Made by a program: the position numbers and the translations under genes
Assembly: GCF_023053635.1 (NCBI RefSeq)
Contig: NC_086172.1
Span: forward strand, 12,243,501-12,307,500
Direction of reading: 5' to 3'
Length of the DNA stretch: 64,000 nt
From: Elgaria multicarinata webbii
Taxonomy: Eukaryota; Chordata; Lepidosauria; Squamata; Anguidae
Shown: piece by piece, positions 1-9,200 of the stretch
How positions within the stretch are numbered: the stretch's first letter is position 1
Layout: each line of letters opens with the position of its first letter
The notes under the pieces: model-generated
What the model was told of the DNA's origin: nothing
Databases searched by the model: none
Seen by the model: only the letters and a program-made list of their open reading frames with translations

Positions 1-560
1 ATTCCCTGGCACCAGACCAGGAGGACCCTGGGCCATCAGGGGAGACGACTCCAGTCCTTCCCTCTCAGGAACATTGGCTTCGGTTAATGCTTGGCCTTGT
101 GGCCAGCCCTGGAACTACGACTGCTACAGCCAATGCAGGGTTGTTTGTTTCGAGCTTTATGGCAGGACAGGTGACTGCAAGGTGCCCCATGGTCCCACAG
201 CAAAAGCAGAGACCATCTTGTCTCTGATGGTCCTTCTCCTCACTGGTCAATTTCTCCTGAGGCCTGGATTCCCAGGTGTGCGTCTAATGGTACACAAACT
301 GCTGGCTTTCTAGCTGTCCATCTATTCTTTGGCATAGTGAATCAAGGCCTGGAGGGCTGATGGTCTTCCTACTCGATGCCATCAGACAGGCCTTCCTGGA
401 ATTGGTTTGTTAAGGCCTGTAGCAGGTGAGCCATCAAGTTCTTCAGGAACTGCTTCAGGGCACTTCAGCCTGGGAGGTGCAGCTGCAGGCAGTGGCTGAG
501 CTGGCTGAGCTTGGCACCTATTGATATCAGCTGTCAGCTGGGCCATCTGCTTCTTTCAGG
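1..560 (-). mobile_element. Ty3/Gypsy-type gag fossil (broken)
   Basis: On the minus strand a peptide with a retroelement zinc knuckle of the form C-X2-C-X4-H-X4-C lies at 167-208 (CFCCGTMGHLAVTCP), in a charged context typical of Metaviridae gag nucleocapsid ends. The flanking sequence up to about 560 looks like degraded gag. The element is cut by the window edge. It is broken with multiple lesions and is presumably old. No LTR is visible here. The family call rests on the knuckle only. Confidence 0.5.
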
Positions 561-597
561 AAACCATCCTGTTAAAAATGGTAAATAAACTTGCAAT

Positions 598-1045
598 TTA
601 CTTTTTAAAAAGAGCTTTCCTGGCCTTTTTTGTGAAAAAAAATCTTATCACAGCATGAAAACTAATTGTTCTGGCAATGTTTGATGGAATACTTTGCATG
701 GCCAAATCCATAAGACGTTCCTGAGACATTGTAGACCTTAAATAATTCTTAATTAGCTTGACATCTAATAACAAGGCCTACATTATTACTTCTCTCATCT
801 TCTAAATTCACTTCCGCATGCATCTTTATGTCTGTTTCTTTCTGTTTTCCATTTCCATTTTCTGCATCTGCCCCTTCATCAAAATACTGTGCATGATAAT
901 CAACTGCTCCTTGTTTGGGAATGAGGATTCCAAAAGCTTCTTCTTGCTCCAATTCTATAGGCGAGTTCAATGAAAATCTTTTTGAAGCCGTACTTAATCC
1001 AAATTGAAAGAGTGTTTGTTTGTTGACCCCTTTTTTCATTTTCTG
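598..1045 (-). mobile_element. Internally deleted hAT transposase remnant
   Basis: Two pieces of a hAT-like (ZMYM1/TTF-type) transposase lie on the minus strand. The N-terminal piece at 749-1039 starts MKKGVNKQTLFQFGL. The C-terminal piece at 598-762 reads VKLIKNYLRSTMSQERLMDL then AMQSIPSNIAR to a stop. The second piece resembles the hAT dimerisation-domain end (usual form LIKNYLRSTMSQERLNGLA). The pieces are in different frames and most of the roughly 500-residue centre is missing, so this is a dead element or a non-autonomous derivative. No terminal repeats were located. Confidence 0.55.
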
Positions 1046-1443
1046 CTCATTCTTTCTTGTCTTGTCTTTTCTAGGCTCCTGCTTTATAAGAAAACATTTT
1101 GGAGAGATGATTTATAATTTATACTTCTATATAGTCCCTTCTCAGCCAGATAAACGCAAGCCTCTTCTTAAAACTCAACAGTCTTTATTAAACAACTTCT
1201 TTAACAGACAAGAAAGAATAGTTACATTCTTCTATAAACTAAAGAAGTAATCCGGGGGGAAACGAACACAGGATGTTGAATTAAAAAGGGTTAAGGCCTG
1301 TTTAAAAAGGAGTGCTCTGAGCCAGGTCCTCTGGGCCTCTTACTTCTTTGCCCTCTAAGCCAAACTGAGGAGAAATCTCCTGCCCAAATGGAAGCCCGCA
1401 CCAAGCCACTCCAGACTGCTAGATCCCAGTCACAACAGGCTTA

Positions 1444-1503
1444 GGCCATAGCTAGACCTAAGGTTTATCCCAGGATTGTCCTGGGGTCAAACCTGTTCAT
1501 CTA
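1444..1503 (+). mobile_element. 141-bp-type MITE, copy A (left 60 bp only)
   Basis: The sequence starts GGCCATAGCTAGACCTAAGG after TTA and matches the left end of the other copies to the ...GTTCATCTA point. It then passes into unrelated sequence shared with 38592-38800. It is either a truncated MITE or the terminal repeat of a longer relative. Confidence 0.75.
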
Positions 1504-1780
1504 TGCATGCACTTGTGTCCCTCATTACTTCCTCTTTTGAAAGAAGAAGTAAACAATGTGCATGCCGCCCATTCAGTGGGCCATTTGAGACAGCAGGAGT
1601 GGCAAGTTCTGTCTAAAAAATAATTCGGATTTACTGGGGAGTTTTTTGCCATGCGAAGAAAGCTAGAAGGGCGGGAGGTGTGCATGATGCAGTTGACGTC
1701 ATGAATAGGACCCGCAAAAATCCATGAGTGCCCAGTAATGAGTGTGCAATAAAACACACATCCAGTGACACCCTGAATCT
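1504..1780 (+). repeat. Dispersed repeat shared with 38592-38800
   Basis: Segments such as TCCCTCATTACTTCCTCTTT, the region around 1575-1640 and GGGCGGGAGGTGTG recur in inverted orientation at 38592-38800. No coding signal is visible. The sequence abuts MITE copy A directly. Confidence 0.5.
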
Positions 1781-2021
1781 CCAGGAAGCAGCCACAAAGG
1801 CAGCATAGAGATAGGAGCTTTAACGATTTGGATTTCCATAACAAAGATGACAGGCTGAGCAGATTTGTTAAAAGGGTTTAAAAAAAATCCTGGTCAAGAA
1901 AGAAAGAAAATGGTTTGTATTCAGTTCACCCTAATAAACAGATGAAAACCACCTGACTGATCTTTAATAAATGGACAAGTTTTTGCTGCATAAGGTGTAA
2001 TCTGAGATCTATAAACATTTG

Positions 2022-2190
2022 GATGACATGATAACCCATCATGGATTATTTAACCCATCATGGGTTATTGTGTCATTTGTCCGTTTTTTTTTTTAACCCA
2101 CAGTGTCTTATTTCCCTAAAATAACCCACGTTGATAACCCACAGTCTGCACTAGGGGTTATTTAACCCACCATGCTTTATCATGTCATCT
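2022..2190. repeat. Palindromic AACCCA-type foldback element
   Basis: The ends are inverted: GATGACATGATAA at 2022 and its partner TTATCATGTCATC at 2178-2190. Inside are several inverted AACCCATCATGG/TGGGTTATT blocks. Similar elements occur at 8424-8763 and 50643-50800. This is likely a non-autonomous DNA transposon of uncertain superfamily. Confidence 0.55.
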
Positions 2191-2499
2191 GTTGGGGACT
2201 GTCAATGAAATCATTTGCCTAGGGAGTCATGCAGCCAGAGCAGTTTACATCTCTGCCGCGTGACTCTCTCTTACAGAAACATCAAAAACTGGCGCCCCAA
2301 CATAGTGCTAAAGCTTTTTAAAAGGGAATAAGTTCTTTTACTGCCCCACTCCAGCCCAATTGCTAAAGTGTGCGACTGCACATTAGCAAACGGGAAACAC
2401 AGTGGCTCCATGACATAGTGCTAGAGCGCTATGTCGATATAGTGTTAAGGGGGGGGGGGGAAATAGCCCCATCATTATTGTGCACAAAAGAGGCAGGGG

Positions 2500-3040
2500 A
2501 CAGGGGTTATTTTTTGATGGGGCATCAGGTACCCCCTGACTAGGGGAGGCTGGGAATGAAGTTTGGTCCTGATCCTGCAACCCTCCAAGGGTTTATTAGT
2601 GCCACCCCCTTTTTGATGCACCTGGTATTCTCCCCACCCCAGGTGTAACTGCACAGGGTTTTGAAGGTGAATCTTGTGCTTCCTGACTAAGGGAGGATGG
2701 GCATGAATTTTGGTCCCTGCAGCCCTCCACGGATTTGTTATTAGTGCCACCCCATTTTTGATGCACCCAGAAATCCTCTCCCCCCCCTTTGCGTGTAGGT
2801 CCGTAGGGTTTTGTAGGTGGATTGGGTGCCTCCTGACTAAGGCAGGCTTCGGCCATAGCTAGACTAGGCCTATATCCCGGGATCGTCCCGGGATCATCCC
2901 TGTGCATCCAAATGACACACAGGGGATCCCGGGAGCAGGCAGGGACGACCCCTCCATTTGCCTGGGATAATCCTTAGGTCTACCCAAGGCCTTCCTGTGA
3001 AGTTAGGTCCCCTCACCCCCCTTTCTGGTGTACCTGAGCA
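2500..3040 (+). repeat. Diverged tandem array, about 145-bp unit, three units
   Basis: The landmarks CCTGACTA-GG, TTTGGTCC, CCTCCA-GG, ATTAGTGCCACCCC and TTTTTGATGCACC recur with a spacing of about 143-150 bases. The third unit is interrupted by MITE copy B. A related single unit lies reversed at 50890-51000. Confidence 0.65.
2851..2991 (+). mobile_element. 141-bp MITE, copy B
   Basis: The ends are inverted (GGCCATAGCTAGAC... and ...GGTCTACCCAAGGCC) and flanked by the 3-bp duplication TTC (2848-2850 and 2992-2994). The body matches the other copies (GTGCATC, GACACACAGGGGATCC, GGCAGGGACGA). It is inserted into the third unit of the tandem array. Confidence 0.85.
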
Positions 3041-3530
3041 TTCACTTCTCTCAGCGATTTACTGCTCCTTGCAGCCCCTGCTGTGATGTTAGAAATGGGT
3101 GAAACAGCGCCACTGCTTGGGCAGCAGGACAGGGATGCGGTGGGGAGAGGGTGAGATTAGGCCCAGGAGCTTCATAAACTACACACAGTAGCTTATTAGC
3201 CTGGCCATGTGGCAGGCCATCTAAGCTACTCTGCGTAGTTTATGAGGCCGTCGTAGACTAAAGTGATATCTGATCACTGCCGATGCATGTCTTCTTTTGG
3301 CACTATTTCTAACTTTATCCAATTTTTCTTTCATCCACAGGCTCTGGGTAATTAACGAAGCATGTCTGTAACTCAACACAATTTGTTTATATTTCTTTGT
3401 AAACATAATACTGACCTGTTATAACTGATTAGAAAACAATGTTTATGAACGGCTTTGGTATGATTATTTCTAGAAAATAAGAGATCCTAAGTGGTCCTGT
3501 GCTTTTTCCCTTGATAAACTAAAGATTACA

Positions 3531-3606
3531 TCTCATTAAGGAGTAGAAAACACAAACCACGATAAAATGTCTGTGGTGCTGATTGCCGGGCCTTGAGGGC
3601 AGGGAG
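3531..3606 (+). repeat. Direct repeat, left copy (partner 5222-5297)
   Basis: These 76 bases starting TCTCATTAAGGAGTAG are about 93 percent identical to 5222-5297, 1.69 kb away in the same orientation. A SINE- or LINE-type tail (TTTATTTATTTATCTATT) follows at about 3610. Confidence 0.85.
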
Positions 3607-4800
3607 TCGTTTATTTATTTATTTATCTATTAATTACATTTCTATACTGCCCAATAGCCAAATTAATTTTAAATAATTATTGAAGCTCTTCCCTAAAGCA
3701 GAAAGCCTACTAGACTAATGCTAAAAGAACTGCACTGGAATGGCCACAACAGAGGCAGTTCTCTCAGCCAGGAGCTGCAAGCCCAGCAGGGATGGCCAAG
3801 GCTGGCCAGGCCTTGATCCAAAATGTAACAGAAGCAGCCTCCCAGATAACAGGCAAAACCAGTGTGCTGACTCCCACTGCTAGGAGTGGACAGGCACCAG
3901 CTCCATGCCCAAACGTTGAAGAAATCAATTTCCACAATAGAAGTTTGCCAAGAGCTGCCTGCCACGACACAGGCTCTGAACACCGGACCTCTCGTCTGCC
4001 ACCACTTCTTATGGGGCGACACAGGCTCTGAACACCAGACCCGGCCGAGGCTACTCCCTGCTCAAGCCAAGCACCACCACTTGATACGCCTGAGGCAAGG
4101 GATAAAGCCCACCTTCCTCCAAACTATGTGGAGAAAGGGGTTTAAAATGGAGAATGGATTTTAACATATATAATAATGCGCTGTGAGTTATATCTGCTTA
4201 GGTGAATGATTGTCAGAGTGGGTGTTATATGTGTAAACTTAAGATGATAAATGCCAAACAGACACGTGGGATTTTTGTGGTAGTTTTAAAAACAAAACAA
4301 TCAAAATTTATTTTTAAAAGTTCATAAGCTTTGTTTCAAATAACAACATTTAAAAACCTTTTTGAAACCTTTCATACAATCCGGTCACTCTCACATTCGC
4401 GCTTTCCTTTCTCTCACACAATCACTCTTGAACTTTCTTTATTATCAGTATTAATATACATCCACTACATGCACACCACACCCTAAAGACACCACTCACT
4501 ACACTGACCCTCACATTTCCCAGAACTTAAGTACCATAAACACAGAGAGCACTACAGACTCTAAGAGTCCCTAACAAGTCTCCCTGGAAAGATCTCTCCA
4601 TCCCCTCCGTCATTCCCTTATATATCACTCCTCCCCCTCCCCAGACATTCTAACTCCGCCCACTCAGGCCAACATTCTAAAAACCACAGACTTACAAACT
4701 GCAGACATACGTTTGGAATTGACTTGTGGGGTGTAACGCCACACTGCCCCTCCGCCATGGAAGTTTGTGTAGTCTGGGGAACAGACTCTATATATCTCAC
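3607..4800. other. No gene; uncharacterised sequence between direct repeats
   Basis: A short retroposon tail with the phrase ATACTGCCCAATAGCC lies at about 3612-3662; the same phrase recurs near 37140-37170. A 22-base phrase near GACACAGGCTCTGAACACC occurs twice (3965 and 4020). The remainder is unrecognised, with open frames of no recognisable family. Confidence 0.5.
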
Positions 4801-4862
4801 TTCTTCTTGTATCATGCTAGCCTATCAGCTTCTGCAGACAACTGCACGAACGTTATAAAGCC

Positions 4863-4896
4863 CTGAGGAAGAACGCAACCGCGTTCGAAACGCGTA
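4863..4896 (+). other. Penelope-like hairpin motif (CTGAGGA-stem-GAAACGCGTA)
   Basis: CTGAGGA (4863-4869) is followed by one A, then a perfect 6-bp stem GAACGC/GCGTTC with loop AACC, then GAAACGCGTA. This layout resembles motifs common in amphibian and reptile Penelope-like or related elements. It also recalls a hammerhead ribozyme core, but the extra A before stem II departs from that core. The host element, about 4800-5000, is not otherwise identified. Confidence 0.45.
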
Positions 4897-5221
4897 AGCA
4901 CCTGGCACTTTAATAAAACTTTTACTAATAATATTATTGTAGAAGATTACTTGGTTCCACCCTTGCCTTCGGCTATTTTTTACTCCCCTACGGGGTTTTC
5001 CTTGCTTTCGCACCACTTTTTAAGAAAACAGTTCTCTATTTGAAGACATCCTCTGCTTGAAGGATTGTCCACTCCCAACTCCAGTTTAAAGATAAAGAAT
5101 AAGACAGGCGAGGAGCCTTGAAGTTGCCCATGAACACTTTGTCCCTGGACTGCAGACTAAGCAGACACACACAGGGTCACCTGGTCACAGTTTTCCCCAC
5201 TATGGTGAGCTTGACTGCATT

Positions 5222-5297
5222 TCTCATTAAGGAGTAGAAAACACAAACCATCATAAAATGTCTGTGGTGCTGATTGCTGGGCCTTGAGGGCCGAGAG
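5222..5297 (+). repeat. Direct repeat, right copy (partner 3531-3606)
   Basis: This is the second copy of the 76-base unit described for 3531-3606. A CR1 3' end adjoins it at 5298. Confidence 0.85.
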
Positions 5298-5443
5298 TTC
5301 AAGAGGCAGCTAGACAACCATTCAAGAGGCAGCTGGACAGCCATCTGTCAGGGATGCTTTAGGGTGGATTCCTCCATTGAGCAAGGGGTTGGACTTGATG
5401 GCCTTGTAGGCCCCTTCCGACTCTGCTATTCTATGATTCTATC
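5298..5443 (+). mobile_element. CR1 LINE 3' end (family Y)
   Basis: The sequence TTCAAGAGGCAGCTGGACAG...GGGTTGGACTTGATGGCC... ends in the CR1-type tail ATTCTATGATTCTAT. It shares its sequence with 26593-26878 and 31534-31789. A 26-base phrase at its start is duplicated in tandem. Confidence 0.8.
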
Positions 5444-7097
5444 TAGGTTATAGTAATAATTTATAAATTTGCATCTACATGGATAAATTACCATAAACCA
5501 ATTTTATGCAAGCCAGTGTTCTCCTTTGTCCTCTTTCTTCTCTGTGCATAACTGGCTGCCCTATAATCCAATCAAATTGTTTCAAGGCTGTAGCATTTGA
5601 TGTGAATCTTTCAGCAAAAGTAATACCACGTTTTGGTTTTAGATTCTAAAGATAAGGCTTAGATTGGTTCATTAGAACATAAAAATTTAAACTAATAAAA
5701 AAGTAGCTGTAAAGCTACAACAAACATTCTGTCATATGCATACAAACAGCTGAAAAACTGTATTAGCATAAACTTTTGCTAGCTGTTCTCGAAATATGCA
5801 ATCATGTTCACATTTGGAGTTGCAAGCAGGGAAATTCTCGCACAATTTATAGGCAACATTGAATGAAGCAAAATTTCCACCTAGTGGTTAGACACATTAC
5901 TTGTATGTGGTATTTAACCTGTTTGTTCCTCTGTATAGTAAGAGACTGCTGAGGTAGTTTGAAATTATTTGTAAACTGTACTCTTTCACCAATGACTTAC
6001 ACACACTCCTGGAGTATTTAGTCTTGCAGATGGATGGATATAAGCCACTCTGAGTATAAGCAGATTTTGACAGGAGGGCTTCTGTGTAAGTAGCTGTCTC
6101 CAAGGCACATTTACATTCATTTTACATCCTTAAGAAATACTTAAAATGACACAGCACACCCCGTGCACTGAGGTAAATTTTGCAGTGTTTGTACCCGTCA
6201 AGTACTTTATTACAGTCTTGACCGCACTGTAGAAAAGGGACATAGCGGCCTGCGGTGGAGAATAAAGGATTACACCAAATTATTTCACTAATTCCCTCCC
6301 CACGCCCAAACTCATACTGCTTCCCATCCAGTAGGAAATGGTTACCTATGCACTATACAATGTGCAAGGTTATGCAACCAGGTGAACACCTTCAAATACC
6401 TGGAATGTGGCGATGGGAGTTTGGACAGAAATGATAGTCTTGAACAAATCGTTCACAAGTGCCTCCTGCTGAGATGGACAGGACGCGACTTGGTTCCTCC
6501 TCGCATGAGAGTTCCTGAGCTACCTTGTAACAAGTGAAGACCACATCTGTGGGTTTTCCTGCTTTGACAGATGTTTCCTCACCACCAAATGGGAGATGCT
6601 ACTGCTAAAACATGTCCCACCCCACTCCCCATGTTATCCTATCACCAGGTGGAAAATGGTCTCCCCTTTTGGCCAAAAGAGGCATGGTCTGAGGGCCCTG
6701 ATGCAAGCCAAGCAGGTGTGGGTCAGGTGCCTTGATGGAACACAGCCCTTGTACACCACCTGACGTTCCGGGATGGAAGAAAAAGTCAGTCTAAATATTT
6801 ATTATTTGAAGTCAGCTTCAAATAATAAATGACTCACTATACCTTCCTCATTCCTTGGTCAGATTCTTAGTTGGCCCCTAACATGGATTCAAGGCAGCCA
6901 AGTATTGTAATGTGCCATTTGAAGCAGCCACTCCTAATATTCATGCCAAGGCCATCTAAGATTGGAAAGGGTGCATATATCTGCACAATTGAAATGCTTT
7001 CAGGGAAAATGTCTGTCACACCAAAACATTGCTAATTTCAGTCTAAAACTGAAACAGAACAATATGCATAGCAGGTCTACTTTTGCACAACAGGGTT
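5444..7097. other. Intergenic stretch without recognised features
   Basis: This AT-rich sequence is downstream of MREG. A short inverted repeat (GAAGTCAGCTTCAAATAATAAATGA with TATTTATTATTTGAAG) lies around 6794-6832. I see no coding exon or clear repeat family. Confidence 0.4.
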
Positions 7098-7191
7098 AGG
7101 CTGCAATCCTAAACATGCTTACTAAGTAAATGCTACTGAATATAATAGGTCTTGCTTCTGAGTAAAAAAATGCATAGGATTGTGCTGTAAG
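7098..7191 (+). repeat. Short interspersed repeat (GCAATCCTA...ATAGGATTG type)
   Basis: The repeat opens GGCTGCAATCCTAAACATGC, contains TTACT-AGTAAATGC and TTCTGAGTAAA, and closes ATAGGATTGTGCTGTAAG. Diverged copies are at 42915-43030 and 62645-62740. This roughly 95-110-bp unit is widespread in squamate DNA. Confidence 0.65.
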
Positions 7192-8423
7192 TCTCACAAA
7201 AGGGCCAGGAAGTTTTATGTTTCCAATACTCCCTCAGTGTCATTAGAGAAATGGTTGAAGTTATGTCATATCTCATATTTTCGAAGTCTGAAACTCACTG
7301 GTCTGTTTACTGTGAATCCAGAAATAACACATTCTTCGGAAAAGGAGCAAGGAGGGAATAATCACAACGGGCCTTTTTATTTATTAAATTAAGGTATCAA
7401 TGTAAATAATTGATACACCTTTTTTTCCTAGGAAAAGTGACAAAACACACTGACAATTCAACAAGTATATGAACATCATTGGTACAAACGCTAAAAAAAC
7501 CCTCTCTTGCCATTTTGTTCACTGTGTTGCTTCCACAAAAATCAAACACCATCTGGTGAGAGCAGCAGCTTTTTTGCTGTAAAAAAAAGTGCTGAGCCAT
7601 CACCACATCTGTTCTTTAAAATTATTGCTCACTGTCAGACAGCAAGATATTATATTTGGGCCATATTAAAACATTTTGTATTATTCATTTTTTGTATCAT
7701 TCGCAAACACAATATAGGTTTCCGTAAAGTAAACACATATTTGTTCAAACAGTTAAGATAGTGAAAAATAGAAATGCCAAAATATTTTTTGCCTCCCAGT
7801 GACTGAATGCTCAGGGCCAAATCAGGCAGTACTTTAAATCTGGATCTAGCAGCTATGGGTTCCCCCACACACACACCATTTTTTTTTTTTTTACTCCAGA
7901 GTAGGCGCAGGGACCTCAATTCAGATTGGGACCCTAGAGAGAGGATGGGGGCTTTAATCCTTTCCCCCTGCTATGGGCTCAATCCAGATTGGGGGCCGTG
8001 CATCTATTTGGGTGTAAAACTGAAAAAGATATTGCCACTAGATCTGGATTTAAAGTAATGTCTATTTCGGCCCCAAGTTTCATCAAACCTTAAGGAGATT
8101 GGAATGTTCAAGTTCAAAATGTGATCAAAATAGTAACAGGAACACAGGAAGCACCTGGAATCATTTTGTCACTTCACAACATATAGGGCAATTTCTACAT
8201 AGAGTTTTCCCATAAAGAAAGGCTTATATGTGCTTTCCAGTACAAAATCTGAAAATAGATACTTACACAAATCTTTCACAGTGAAACAATGGATTCGTGC
8301 TTGGTAGGGGAAGGTAAATATGAAATAGCTATGGTAGATTTGGGGCAAAATATCAGCTTGAAAGAACAGAATTTGATTTTCTGTTTCTTCACCCACTAAA
8401 AATGCTACTCAAGACAATGATCA

Positions 8424-8763
8424 GGTTCAGATGACATTGCAGCTCATCGTGGGTTATTTAACCCATGATGCGTCACAGCACGCATGGGCGCCAGATTGTA
8501 TTTGCAACCCTCCACTTGCAGGTTATCATGTCATGCGAAACCAGTGAGCATGGGCTATGCAAGGGTTAAACAATCCTCACACAACCCTAAAACAGGCCAT
8601 GGGTTATGCAAGTGTTGTTTAACCTTGCATAGCCCATGCTTTCCGGGCTCACACAACATGACAACCCCTGAGTAGGGGTTGTATATTCAAAACAGTGGCT
8701 GCATGCATGCTGCACCCCATTGTGCATTCAATAAACCGCAGTGGGCTGTCATGTCATATGAAC
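8424..8763. mobile_element. 340-bp foldback element, AACCCA group
   Basis: The ends GTTCAGATGACA and TGTCATATGAAC are inverted. A strong internal palindrome pairs AGCATGGGCTATGCAAGG-TTAAACAA (8548-8574) with its complement at 8613-8641. There is no coding capacity. A target duplication is not obvious. Confidence 0.65.
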
Positions 8764-9122
8764 AGCCCCAGTATACGACACTCTTGCTGCTGGGAAGTCA
8801 CTTCCATTGTTGATATTCATGCAACAACATTGATAGAATGTTGTAAAAATTAAGAATCACCCACATCTACCAGACAGAGAATCGCTTATTGCATAGATGG
8901 ACATGGAGGGATTTGCTGGCACAAAACGTAGTGTATTTCCTATGAGAGGAAGAACTTGATGAAATGGCAGAAGAAGTCAATTTGTTACCCTCTATTCAAA
9001 TTCTACTTAAACGAGAACATGGGAGAACAGCCATGTACAGGAGATACAGATCATTGTACCGAATCGGCGAAGAGAAAGTGTTACGACAGAGAAGAATTGC
9101 ACCAGGCCATTTTCCATTGTCT

Positions 9123-9200
9123 TCATCGTTCACTTTTTGGATATGTTACACTCGCAATTCTAAAGAATTCATCAGCAGCATCAAGGGCAATGAGACGATC
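9123..9200 (-). CDS. MREG: MREG coding exon 5 (stop codon, short C-terminus)
   Basis: After acceptor TTGTGCAG the exon reads [20 protein letters not shown], then PKSER and a TGA stop at 9123-9125. The homologous human tail as I recall it continues after TYPKK for about 15-20 more residues (GVPCLADGQ and onward). None of the three downstream frames restores such a tail. The ending is therefore either a lineage-specific shorter C-terminus or a base error near the stop. Confidence 0.9.
   Translation of the reverse strand, partial: DRLIALDAADEFFRIASVTYPKSER

Noticed and set aside
749-1039. Possible small host gene
   Set aside because: It adjoins a hAT C-terminal piece and resembles a hAT N-terminus, so it is a transposase remnant.
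2500-3040. CRISPR-like array
   Set aside because: Units are about 145 bp, diverged and without spacer logic, in a vertebrate genome.
4863-4896. Functional hammerhead ribozyme
   Set aside because: The extra A before stem II and no clear stem I partner argue against a working core. Kept only as a motif.
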